Positions 32,838 to 41,253 of a DNA stretch of 64,000 bases are shown here, in pieces. The first letter of the stretch is position 1. Every line of letters starts with the position of its first letter. A program made the position numbers and the translations under genes. Under the pieces are notes generated by a model. It had not been told where the DNA came from. It did no database searches and was given only the letters and a program-made list of their open reading frames with translations. The DNA is taken from positions 248,001 to 312,000 of the forward strand of contig NZ_FMXQ01000007.1 of assembly GCF_900104485.1 (NCBI RefSeq), written 5' to 3'. This DNA is from Bauldia litoralis (GTDB taxonomy: Bacteria > Pseudomonadota > Alphaproteobacteria > Rhizobiales > Kaistiaceae).

Positions 32838-34028
32838 ATGGTTGCGACGGTTCTTCAGGAAGGCAGGATCGGGACGCTTGTCCTGAAGAACAGGATCGTT
32901 CGCGCCGCGACGTCCGAGACGATGGCAAGCGCCGAGGGACTGGTCTCGGATCGGCTTGTCGCCTTCTACGAAGACCTCGCCCGTGGCGGCGCCGGCCTGA
33001 TCATCACCGGTCACATCTACGTCGACCGGCGCGGGCAATACACACCGTTCCAGACCGGTATCCACGATGACGCCTGCATCGCGGGGCTGCGGCGGCTCGT
33101 CGATGCCGTGCACGCCCAAGGGGGAACGATCTTCGCCGAACTCGCCCATGCCGGCAGCCAGGGGACGGTCCCCGGCGTCACGCCGGTCGCCCCGTCGGTC
33201 GTTGCCAATGCGATTTTCGGAACGGAGCCGGACGAACTGACCGCCGACGATATCGAGCAACTGGTCATGGCTTTTCGCCAGGGGGCGCGGCGTGCGATCG
33301 CGGCGGGTTTTGACGGCATTCACCTTCACGGCGGCAATGGCTACCTGATTTCGCAATTTCGCTCGCCCCTGACCAATCTGAGAAACGACGCCTGGGGCGG
33401 CAGCGCCGAGAACCGAAACAGGTTCTTCATCCGGGTCTACGAGGCGGTTCGCGACGAAGTCGGCGACGACGTCCCGGTCACGGCGCGGATCGGCATGGCG
33501 GATGTCGATCCCGCGGGACTGCCGGTCGAGGAAAGCGTCGCACTGGTTCGCGAACTCGAGCGGCGCGGCCTCGACGCGGTGGAGGTCACCTACAACGTGA
33601 TGAACACCTACCGCGACAACATACGGCCCTATGTCGGCGTGCGCTTCGGTCGGGCGCTGCGCCACCTGGCTTTCGGGGCAGTCGGCCGGCCCTATGTCGA
33701 GGAGGCCTACTATCGCCCCTTCGCGCAGGCGGTCAAAGCAGGCGGCGCGTCGCTGCCGGTCATTCTCGTCGGTGGGGTGCGGTCGACGGCGATGATGGAC
33801 GAGTTGATCGGTTCGGGGGATACGGACTTCGTCGCGATGGCCCGGCCGTTCATCCGCGAGCCCGACATTGCGCGCCAGATCGTCGAGGGCCGGGTCGGGC
33901 CGGTGGACTGCGTCTCCTGCAACCTGTGCCTGATGCACGAGGGCCGTCAGAGCCTGCGATGCTGGCGAAGGACGTGGCCGGACCTGCTCCGTCACGTCCG
34001 CCTGCACTATGGGCCGGGTCGCGGGTAA
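32838..34028 (+). CDS. NADH:flavin oxidoreductase (old yellow enzyme family)
   Basis: A 396-residue FMN-binding TIM barrel of the old yellow enzyme family (LKNRIVRAATSE at the N-terminus, FDGIHLHGGNGYLISQF, GGSAENRNRF, VGGVRST). The C-terminus keeps a Cys cluster CVSCNLC...C resembling the 4Fe-4S site of 2,4-dienoyl-CoA reductase types, but the FAD/NAD domain of those enzymes is absent. ATG 32838 has GGAG seven bases upstream; a GTG at 32820 is possible. It could reduce an activated C=C bond of a ring intermediate or act as a demethylase. Confidence 0.88.
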   Translation: MVATVLQEGRIGTLVLKNRIVRAATSETMASAEGLVSDRLVAFYEDLARGGAGLIITGHIYVDRRGQYTPFQTGIHDDACIAGLRRLVDAVHAQGGTIFAELAHAGSQGTVPGVTPVAPSVVANAIFGTEPDELTADDIEQLVMAFRQGARRAIAAGFDGIHLHGGNGYLISQFRSPLTNLRNDAWGGSAENRNRFFIRVYEAVRDEVGDDVPVTARIGMADVDPAGLPVEESVALVRELERRGLDAVEVTYNVMNTYRDNIRPYVGVRFGRALRHLAFGAVGRPYVEEAYYRPFAQAVKAGGASLPVILVGGVRSTAMMDELIGSGDTDFVAMARPFIREPDIARQIVEGRVGPVDCVSCNLCLMHEGRQSLRCWRRTWPDLLRHVRLHYGPGRG

Positions 34029-34062
34029 GGCGTTGCGCGCCCCGCCTGCAACTTGATTATGT

Positions 34063-34103
34063 TCAAATACATTTTGACATAAGGAAAAAATATGTCCTTA
34101 ATT
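34063..34103 (+). promoter_or_regulatory. promoter and operator-like repeat of the BMP importer operon
   Basis: TTGACA (34074-34079) and TTAATT (34098-34103) spaced 18 bases form a plausible promoter. The perfect inverted repeat TCAAA-TACAT-TTTGA (34063-34077) overlaps the -35. It lies in an AT-rich island of 120 bases and is related in arm sequence to the repeats at 15336 and 24437. Confidence 0.45.
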
Positions 34104-34148
34104 TCCGATTGCCGCAGTTCCCGCGGCAATGGGAGGAGAGGAACCACC

Positions 34149-35228
34149 ATGCTGAATTCCCGCGTTACGATAGGGTCTGTCCTTGTCGCCAGCGCCGCAG
34201 CGCTTTGCGTGCCAGGTGCCGCGTCGGCCGAGGATCCCCAGGCGGCTTTCATTTATGTCGGACCGGTCGGAGACGCCGGCTGGACCTACCGCCATGATGT
34301 TGCGCGCCAGTGCATCGAAGCTGAAGGCACGAAGACCGCGTTCGTCGAGACGGTGCCGGAGACGCCGGACGTGCTGAACGTCGAGAACGACTTCCTGTCG
34401 CAGGGCTACAACATGATCTTCGCGACGGCGTTCGGCTACCAGCCCTTCACGCAGCAGGTTGCTGTCGCCAATCCCGACAAATATTTCTTCGGCATCACCC
34501 CGACGATTGCGCCGGCCGACAACATCCTGAATTTCTACGGCAAGCTCTGGGACGGTCGCTATCTCACCGGGATGGTCGCCGGGAGCATGACCGAGACGAA
34601 CAAGATCGGGTTCGTCGCCGCCCAACCGATCCCGACCGTGATCGCCGGCCTCAACGCGTTCACCCTGGGGGCACGCTCGGTCAATCCCGATGTCACAGTC
34701 GAAGTCGTCTGGACGCTGTCCTGGTACGATCCGTCGGCCGAGAAGCAGGCCGCCGTTGCGCTGGTCGAAAACGGCGCCGACGTCATCGCCCAGCATCAGG
34801 ATACGCCGTCGGCAGTGCAGGGCGCGGCCGAAAGCGGCGCATGGGCCATCGGCTCGGAATCCGACATGACCTCCTTCGCGCCCGAAAAGGTCCTGACCGG
34901 GACGGTGTGGGACTGGTGCCCCTTCTACAAGAGCGCCGTCGACATGGTGAAGAACGGGACGTTCGAGCCGGGCGAGTTCTATGGCGGGCTGGATGACGGA
35001 ACGGTTTCGATCGCGCCGATCAACGCCGCCGTATCCGATGAGATCAAGGCCAAGGTCGCGGAGACCGAGGCGGCTCTGGCGTCCGGCAGCTTCGACTACT
35101 GGGCGGGGCCGATCAAGGACAACGAAGGCGCCACGGTCGTCGCCGAAGGCGCGACACTGGGCATCGCCGATATCAACGGCATGGGTTGGCTGGTTGAAGG
35201 TGTGTCGGGCAGTCTCCCGACGAAATGA
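34149..35228 (+). CDS. BMP-family (PnrA-like) substrate-binding protein
   Basis: The 359-residue exported protein has a signal peptide ending at ASA (about residue 27) and the basic membrane protein fold (FIYVGPVGDAGWTYRHD, QGYNMIFATAFGY, GKLWDGRYLTGMVAG). BMP/PnrA proteins bind nucleosides, purines or related heterocycles. It is followed by the ATPase and two permeases of the same transporter. An in-frame ATG at 34092 is upstream but adds non-signal residues. The ligand preference of the family supports a purine-like or other N-heterocyclic pathway substrate. Confidence 0.9.
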   Translation: MLNSRVTIGSVLVASAAALCVPGAASAEDPQAAFIYVGPVGDAGWTYRHDVARQCIEAEGTKTAFVETVPETPDVLNVENDFLSQGYNMIFATAFGYQPFTQQVAVANPDKYFFGITPTIAPADNILNFYGKLWDGRYLTGMVAGSMTETNKIGFVAAQPIPTVIAGLNAFTLGARSVNPDVTVEVVWTLSWYDPSAEKQAAVALVENGADVIAQHQDTPSAVQGAAESGAWAIGSESDMTSFAPEKVLTGTVWDWCPFYKSAVDMVKNGTFEPGEFYGGLDDGTVSIAPINAAVSDEIKAKVAETEAALASGSFDYWAGPIKDNEGATVVAEGATLGIADINGMGWLVEGVSGSLPTK

Positions 35229-36730
35229 GCGCCTTCAAAACGGAGCGCGCCACACCGGTGCATCCGCTGGTCAGGCTTCGAGGCGTGTCAAAGCGCTTCG
35301 GTGACGTGCTTGCGAATGACGGTGTGTCGTTCGACGTGCCTCGCGGTTCCGTTCTCGCCCTTGTCGGCGAGAACGGAGCCGGCAAGTCGACCACGATGAA
35401 CATTCTCTCCGGTCTCTATCTGCCCGACGCCGGGCAGATAGAAGTCGATGGGCAGGCCCTGGCGCTCGGTTCGCCGAAGGCGTCGCTGGCGGCGGGCATC
35501 GGCATGGTCCACCAGCAGTTTCGCCTCGTCGAAACGCTGACGGGCTTCGAGAACATCTCGCTGGCCATCGACCGCGGCCGCTTTCTTCAGCGGCGGAGCG
35601 CAGACGATGCGCTGCGCCAGCAAATGCACGACCTGGGTTTCGACCTCGATCTGACGGTGCCGGTCTGGCAGTTGTCGCTGGCCAGACGCCAGCAACTCGA
35701 GATCCTCCGGGTGCTCTCGGCCGGTGCGCGCGTCCTGGCGCTGGACGAACCGACATCCGTTCTCTCGCCGATCGAGACGCAGGGCCTTTTCGCGATCATC
35801 GAGAAGATTGCAGCGTCCGGACGCTCGGTCGTGCTGATCAGCCACAAGCTTTCCGAGATTCTCGGTGTCGCGCGCGACATCGTGGTGATGCGCGGGGGCA
35901 GGGTGGTGCATGTCGGCCTGGCAAAAGACAGCGATCCCGACAGCCTGGCGCGGCACATCGTCGGGGACCGGCGGTTCACCACAGAGGCGCGACCGGCAAC
36001 CCGGCGGGGGGACGTCGTCCTGACCGTCGACAAGCTCAGCGTCGCCGACCATCGCGGCGCGCGCGTCGTTCGGGACGTCGCCTTCAAGGCCCATCGGGGT
36101 GAAGTGGTGGCCATGATCGGCGTTACCGGCAACGGACAGACCGAACTCATGGAGACGATCGGTGGCCTGCGGAAACCACTGTCGGGGAGGATCGAGTCCC
36201 CGCAGCTGAACGGCAGGCGACATTTCGCCTATATCCCGGCTCAACATCTGGGCACCGGTCTCGCCCCGGGTCTGACCGTCCGGGAGAATGCGCTGCTCGG
36301 GCGTCAATTCCTGCCGGCATTCGGTCCCTGGCTCCGTCGCCGGGCCGTCGATGCCAATGCGCGGGAGGTCATCGCCCGCTTTGGCGTGAAGATCGCGGAC
36401 AACGCGCCGGTCCGTCGCCTGTCCGGCGGCAACCTGCAGCGGATCGTGCTCGGCCGCGAGTTGCAGGACGATCCGAAACTGATCATTGCCGACTATCCGA
36501 CCCGTGGGCTCGACGTCGCTTCGGCCGCGCAGATTCGGTCGGCACTGATCGCCGCCGCCGCTGCAGGCGCTGCCGTCCTGATGTCGAGCGAGGAACTGGA
36601 AGAGTCGCTGTCCATGGCGACCCGCGTGCTGGTCATGCATTCCGGCGCGATCGTCGCCGACCTTCCTGCCGAGGAAGCCGATCTGGAGACCATTGGCCGG
36701 CTGATGATCGGGGGACGGGAAGCCGCATGA
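35225..36730 (+). CDS. BMP-type ABC importer ATPase (two-domain)
   Basis: This 501-residue protein has two ABC domains, as in nucleoside and sugar importers. Domain 1 has Walker A GENGAGKST (48-56) and an altered signature LSLARRQ (150-156; usually LSVGxxQ). Domain 2 has a degenerate Walker A (GVTGNGQTE), normal for this family, and a canonical LSGGNLQR. It overlaps the binding-protein stop (ATGA) and the next permease gene. It energises the two permeases downstream. Confidence 0.93.
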   Translation: MSAFKTERATPVHPLVRLRGVSKRFGDVLANDGVSFDVPRGSVLALVGENGAGKSTTMNILSGLYLPDAGQIEVDGQALALGSPKASLAAGIGMVHQQFRLVETLTGFENISLAIDRGRFLQRRSADDALRQQMHDLGFDLDLTVPVWQLSLARRQQLEILRVLSAGARVLALDEPTSVLSPIETQGLFAIIEKIAASGRSVVLISHKLSEILGVARDIVVMRGGRVVHVGLAKDSDPDSLARHIVGDRRFTTEARPATRRGDVVLTVDKLSVADHRGARVVRDVAFKAHRGEVVAMIGVTGNGQTELMETIGGLRKPLSGRIESPQLNGRRHFAYIPAQHLGTGLAPGLTVRENALLGRQFLPAFGPWLRRRAVDANAREVIARFGVKIADNAPVRRLSGGNLQRIVLGRELQDDPKLIIADYPTRGLDVASAAQIRSALIAAAAAGAAVLMSSEELEESLSMATRVLVMHSGAIVADLPAEEADLETIGRLMIGGREAA

Positions 36731-37812
36731 ATCTCACCATGCCGTTTCGGCTGGAGCCAGTGCTCGATGAACCACGGCGGGGGCAGGCGGCCATTCGTCT
36801 GGCGGTTGGCGCCTGCGTCGCGTTGCTGGTGGGTGCCGCCCTGCTGCTGGCGTCCGGGTATGACCCGGTCGTTGCCTACTCGGCACTGGCGCGCGGCGCC
36901 TTCGGTTCGATGAATGCAATTTCGGGGACCATCAACAAGGCGGTTCCGATCGGGCTTTGCGCCATCGGCATTGCCTTCGCCTACCGCGCCCGGCTCTGGA
37001 ATATCGGCGCGGAGGGACAGCTTTATTTCGGCGCTTTCGGCGCCGCGGGCGTCGGGTTGTTCCTGCCACCGTCCACGCCGCCGGTCGTCGCGCTGCCGCT
37101 GGTTCTCCTGGCCGGGATGCTCGGGGGCGGGCTCTGGGCTTTCATCGCCGCTGCCCTCAAGGCCTACCGCGGCGTCAATGAAATCCTCACCACGCTGATG
37201 CTCAACTACGTCGCGATCCTCTGGGTCGCCTATCTGGTCACCGGGCCGTGGTCCGATCCCCTGGCCTACTCGTTTCCCTACTCCGCGCCGATCATCGCGA
37301 ACGCCCAACCCGGTCGCGTGTTTGCCGGTATTCATCCCGGGATCATCGTGCTGGTCGCCGCCAGTCTCGGGTTGTGGTGGCTCGATCGGTCGTCGCGGCT
37401 TGGCTTCAACCTTCGCGTCGCTGGCGACGCCCCCCGCGCGGCCCTTTATGGCGGCGTGAACCACCGGACGGTCACCCTGGTGGCGCTGACCGGCGCCGGG
37501 GCACTCGCCGGGCTGGCCGGAGCGATCGAGATTGCCGGATCGACGACGCGTCTTCAGTCCGGGCTGTCTCCCGGTTACGGATTCATCGCGATCCTGGTGG
37601 CCTGGCTGGCGCAGGGGCGTCCGCTGGCGATCGTCTTCGCCGCGCTGATCTATTCAGGTCTTCTCAACGGTGGCTTTGCGCTTCAGGTGTCGAGCATTCC
37701 GCCAGCCACGGGCACGATTCTCCAGGCAGTCCTGCTTCTCTGCTTTCTTGCGGCGGCGACATTCGGGAAATATCGCATCCGACGGGTGCCAGCGTCTCAG
37801 GGCAGTCCATGA
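36727..37812 (+). CDS. BMP-type ABC importer permease 1
   Basis: A 361-residue membrane protein with about nine helices, matching the larger permease (NupP/YufP type) of nucleoside-like importers: NIGAEGQLYFGAFGAAGVG near residue 95, AYRGVNEILTTLMLNYVAI near 145, and a loop with VAGDAPRAALYGG near 230. It is co-translated with the ATPase and with permease 2 through ATGA overlaps. Confidence 0.92.
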   Translation: MNLTMPFRLEPVLDEPRRGQAAIRLAVGACVALLVGAALLLASGYDPVVAYSALARGAFGSMNAISGTINKAVPIGLCAIGIAFAYRARLWNIGAEGQLYFGAFGAAGVGLFLPPSTPPVVALPLVLLAGMLGGGLWAFIAAALKAYRGVNEILTTLMLNYVAILWVAYLVTGPWSDPLAYSFPYSAPIIANAQPGRVFAGIHPGIIVLVAASLGLWWLDRSSRLGFNLRVAGDAPRAALYGGVNHRTVTLVALTGAGALAGLAGAIEIAGSTTRLQSGLSPGYGFIAILVAWLAQGRPLAIVFAALIYSGLLNGGFALQVSSIPPATGTILQAVLLLCFLAAATFGKYRIRRVPASQGSP

Positions 37813-38735
37813 ATCCCGAATTGCTTCTTGCCGCTGCGATCATCGCCGGCACGCCGATCCTCTTCGCCGCGCTCGGCGAGTTGCTGAGCGAGCGGGCGGG
37901 GGTGATCAATCTTGGCCTGGAGGGGACCATGCTGGTCGGCGCGGTCGCCGGCTTCGCCGCGACGACGCAGACCGGCTCAGCCTGGTTCGGAACCGCCTTT
38001 GCCGCCTTCGCCGCCGGTCTCTTCGGCCTGCTCTTCGCCTTCCTGGTCATCACCCTGCGGATGAACCAGATCGTCACCGGCCTGGCCTTCACCATTCTGG
38101 GCGGGGGGCTGTCGGCCTATCTGGGAAAGCCCTTCATCGGCAAGCCGGTGGCGGATGTGATGGCCAAGCCGGACTTCGGTGCTCTCGCCGATCTGCCCTT
38201 CGTCGGGCCGGCCTTCTTCCGGCACGATGCCTTGGTCTATCTCGCCGTCATTCTTGCCATCGCTGTATCCTTCTACATCTGGCGGACGCGCTACGGACTG
38301 ATCCTCCGCTCGCTCGGCGAAAGCCCCGATGTCGTGGATACGCTTGGCATGAACGTCACGCTTCTGCGCTACGTCTACGTGGTGGTCGGGACGGCATTTG
38401 CCGGGCTCGGCGGGGCGTATCTGTCACTCGTCTACACGCCCTCCTGGATCGAGAACATGACCGCCGGGCGGGGCTGGATAGCGCTCGCCCTGGTGATTTT
38501 CGCCAGCTGGCGGCCGATGTGGCTGCTGGCGGGGGCCTATCTGTTCGGCCTTGTGGACGCGTTGAGATTTCGAATGCAGATCGGCGGGGACGCGCTCATC
38601 TCCCCGTACTTCCTCAACATGCTGCCTTACGTGGCGACGATCGTCGTGCTGGTCCTGATGAGCAGCAACAGGTCACGCCTGAAGTTCGGCGCACCGGCCG
38701 CCCTCGGCACCGCCTACGATCGTGAAAGACGCTGA
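37809..38735 (+). CDS. BMP-type ABC importer permease 2
   Basis: The 308-residue second permease (NupQ/YufQ type) shows the conserved start TPILFAALGELLSERAGVIN and NLGLEGTMLVGA, plus the ATPase-contact loop with SLGESPDVVDTLGMN near residue 185. With the preceding three genes it completes the importer. The following isochorismatase gene begins within a few bases of its end, so transport and hydrolysis are probably co-expressed. Confidence 0.93.
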   Translation: MNPELLLAAAIIAGTPILFAALGELLSERAGVINLGLEGTMLVGAVAGFAATTQTGSAWFGTAFAAFAAGLFGLLFAFLVITLRMNQIVTGLAFTILGGGLSAYLGKPFIGKPVADVMAKPDFGALADLPFVGPAFFRHDALVYLAVILAIAVSFYIWRTRYGLILRSLGESPDVVDTLGMNVTLLRYVYVVVGTAFAGLGGAYLSLVYTPSWIENMTAGRGWIALALVIFASWRPMWLLAGAYLFGLVDALRFRMQIGGDALISPYFLNMLPYVATIVVLVLMSSNRSRLKFGAPAALGTAYDRERR

Positions 38736-38751
38736 AACGGAGAATGCTTCG

Positions 38752-39435
38752 ATGGAGTCCTATGTCTACGGCGTTCGTCGCGCCCTGCCGCCCGAGTTTC
38801 AGGAGTTCAACGACCTGAAGCACACCGCGATCCTCTCGATCGACATGCACCAGGGCCATCTGGCCGACACGCCGGATTGCCCCTGTCCGGCGCCGCGTGG
38901 CCGGGAGATCATCGCACCGGTCGATGAATTCCATGCCTCGGCCCGGAAAACCGGCGTACCGGTCATCCATATCCGCAGCGTCCTTCGCAAGAATGGCGTC
39001 GACGACATCAAGGGTGTCAAGTCGGCCTGGCGGATGACGTTTCCGCTGCATGTCGGCGACATCCCCAATGCCGACGAGCATGCGATCGAGGGTAGCCGGT
39101 GGACCGAATTCGTCACGGAAGTCGGCCCGGACGATCTGGTTGTGAGCGGCAAGAAACGGCTGTCGCCGTTCTTCGCGACCGATCTCGACTTCCTGCTGCG
39201 CCAGATGGGAACGAAGGTTGTTGTCATCGATGGCGGCATGACCGATTGCTGCATCCTCAATGCGGCGTTTGATGCCAGCAACCTTGGCTATCGCGTCATC
39301 GTCGCACGCGATCTGGTGCGCGGCACGGACGAGCACCTCGAGGATGCCGCGCTGGCGATGGTTTCGCTTCATCTCGGCCTCGTCATGGACGCGGCGGATA
39401 TCGATGCGATGTGGCGGGACGGCGTCGCCGGCTAG
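38752..39435 (+). CDS. isochorismatase-family amidohydrolase
   Basis: A 227-residue cysteine hydrolase with the family triad visible: Asp in SIDMHQGH (near residue 34), Lys in SGKKRLSPF (near 134) and Cys in GGMTDCCIL (near 166). Members include nicotinamidase, N-carbamoylsarcosine amidase, maleamate amidohydrolase and biuret hydrolase, all of which release ammonia from amides. It ends the transporter operon. ATG 38752 has GGAG about ten bases upstream; a GTG at 38722 overlaps the permease end. A late amide-hydrolysis step in the pathway is a reasonable inference. Confidence 0.88.
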   Translation: MESYVYGVRRALPPEFQEFNDLKHTAILSIDMHQGHLADTPDCPCPAPRGREIIAPVDEFHASARKTGVPVIHIRSVLRKNGVDDIKGVKSAWRMTFPLHVGDIPNADEHAIEGSRWTEFVTEVGPDDLVVSGKKRLSPFFATDLDFLLRQMGTKVVVIDGGMTDCCILNAAFDASNLGYRVIVARDLVRGTDEHLEDAALAMVSLHLGLVMDAADIDAMWRDGVAG

Positions 39436-39608
39436 CGGTTTGCTGTCGTGTCGGAGGGGGGGCGAGGGCGGCGCGCGCTGCTGGACACGACCAGTCGCGG
39501 TCCTTCTCTGGAATTCATCAAAACGTCGCCTCGGGGATACGTCCTTGTTACGCTCGTCCGGCATGTCCCGGTTCGCGTGAAATGCACGTGACCCCTGAGG
39601 AGCTTTCC

Positions 39609-41186
39609 ATGACGAAACTGGTTGCAGTGAGCCGCCGCGGATTCCTGGCGTCGGCCGGCGCCGCGGGCCTTGTTGCCGCGTCCGGCATCGCGATGCCGTT
39701 CTACTCCCGGGCCGCCGCCCGGCCGAGCTTCACCCATGGCGTCCAGTCCGGCGACGTCGATGTCGAATCCGGCATGGTCTGGACCCGCGCCGACCGGCCG
39801 TCGCGCGTGATGTTCGAGGTCTCGACCCGCGAGGACTTCGCCAACGCGGTGAAGCTTCCCTCGCTCGACGCGCTTCCGGAGAGCGACTTTGCCGTCAAGC
39901 GGCTCCTCACCGGGCTTTTCGCCGACCAGGACATCTTCTACCGGCTGACGCTGGCCGACCTCGCCGACATCAACGTCACCTCCGAGCCGATCGTCGGTCA
40001 CTTCAAGACCGCGCCGGCCTCCCGCCGCAACGTCAGGTTCGTCTGGTCGGGCGATACCGTCGGCCAGGGCTGGGGCATCGACACCGACCGCGGCGGCATG
40101 AAGACCTACGCGACGATGACCAGGCACGCGCCCGATTTCTTCCTGCATTCCGGCGACACGATCTATGCCGACGGCCCGCTCAAGGAGACGGTGGAACTGG
40201 CGGACGGCACGGTGTGGAAGAACATCGTCACGCCGGAGAAGTCGAAGGTCGCCGAGACCCTCGACGAGTATCGCGGCCAGTGGAAATACAACATGCTCGA
40301 CGAGCATGTGCTGGCGATGAACGCGCAGATTCCGACCTTCTTCCAGTGGGACGACCACGAGGTGGTCAACAACTGGTCGAGCGCCAAGGACCTCACCGGC
40401 GACGACCGCTACGCCGAGAAGAACATCCACCTGCTGGCGGCGCGCGCCGGCCGCGCCTTCCACGAGATGACGCCGATCCGCTACCAGCCGGCCGAGCCCG
40501 GCCGGGTCTATCGCAAGATCGGCTATGGCCCGCTGCTCGACGTTTTTTTCCTCGACCTGCGCAGCTATCGCGGCGGCAATGGCCCGTCGATGGAAGAGAC
40601 GCTGACGCCCGAGGCGCGGATCCTCGGCGCCGAGCAGGTCAAGTGGCTGAAACGCGAGCTGGCCAACTCGCAGGCGACCTGGAAGGTCATCGCCTGCGAC
40701 ATGCCGCTCGGCCTTGTCGTCTGGGACAACTGGGCCGACAGCGCCGGCGCGGAAGCCGTCGCCAATGGCGACGACGGTCCGGCGAAGGGTCGCGAGCTGG
40801 AGATCGCCGATCTCCTCCGCTTCATCAAGAACGCCGGCATCACCAACACCGTCTGGATGACCGCCGACGTGCATTACACCTCGGCGCATTACTACGATCC
40901 GTCAAAGGCGCAGTTCCAGGACTTCGAGCCGTTCTGGGAATTCGTCTCTGGCCCGCTGCATGCCGGCACCTTCGGACCGAACGGCCTCGACATGACCTTC
41001 GGACCCGAGGTCAAGTATGTGAAGGCGCCGACGGAAGAGCAGGGCGCCAACCTGCCGCCGTCGATGGGGCTGCAGTTCTTCGGCATCGTCGACATCGACG
41101 GCCAGAGCGAGCAGTTGACCGTCCGCCTCATGGATGCCGACGACACCGAGCTCTACAAGGTGACTCTGGATCCGAAGCGCGGCTGA
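39609..41186 (+). CDS. phoD: PhoD-type alkaline phosphatase/phosphodiesterase
   Basis: A 525-residue Tat-exported enzyme (SRRGFLAS, residues 8-15) with the PhoD N-terminal beta domain and metallophosphatase core. Metal and active-site motifs are WSGDTVGQG, HSGDTIYAD, WDDHEVVNNW, DLRSYRG and MTADVHYTSAHYY. It hydrolyses phosphomonoesters or diesters outside the cytoplasm. It stands alone, with a 173-base gap upstream where no pho box was recognised with confidence, and a hairpin downstream. Its arrangement and length are ordinary for the family. Confidence 0.92.
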   Translation: MTKLVAVSRRGFLASAGAAGLVAASGIAMPFYSRAAARPSFTHGVQSGDVDVESGMVWTRADRPSRVMFEVSTREDFANAVKLPSLDALPESDFAVKRLLTGLFADQDIFYRLTLADLADINVTSEPIVGHFKTAPASRRNVRFVWSGDTVGQGWGIDTDRGGMKTYATMTRHAPDFFLHSGDTIYADGPLKETVELADGTVWKNIVTPEKSKVAETLDEYRGQWKYNMLDEHVLAMNAQIPTFFQWDDHEVVNNWSSAKDLTGDDRYAEKNIHLLAARAGRAFHEMTPIRYQPAEPGRVYRKIGYGPLLDVFFLDLRSYRGGNGPSMEETLTPEARILGAEQVKWLKRELANSQATWKVIACDMPLGLVVWDNWADSAGAEAVANGDDGPAKGRELEIADLLRFIKNAGITNTVWMTADVHYTSAHYYDPSKAQFQDFEPFWEFVSGPLHAGTFGPNGLDMTFGPEVKYVKAPTEEQGANLPPSMGLQFFGIVDIDGQSEQLTVRLMDADDTELYKVTLDPKRG

Positions 41187-41217
41187 CGAACGGCCACGGG
41201 TCTTTCGGAACAAGAAA

Positions 41218-41241
41218 GGATGGCGGGGTGACCCGCCATCC
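41218..41241 (-). terminator. intrinsic terminator of the DUF2235 gene
   Basis: A 10-bp stem GGATGGCGGG/CCCGCCATCC (41218-41227 and 41232-41241) with a four-base loop is followed on the minus strand by TTTCTTGTT. It lies 13 bases past the DUF2235 stop and may also stop transcription from phoD on the other strand. Confidence 0.75.
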
Positions 41242-41253
41242 ACGCACCGTTTC

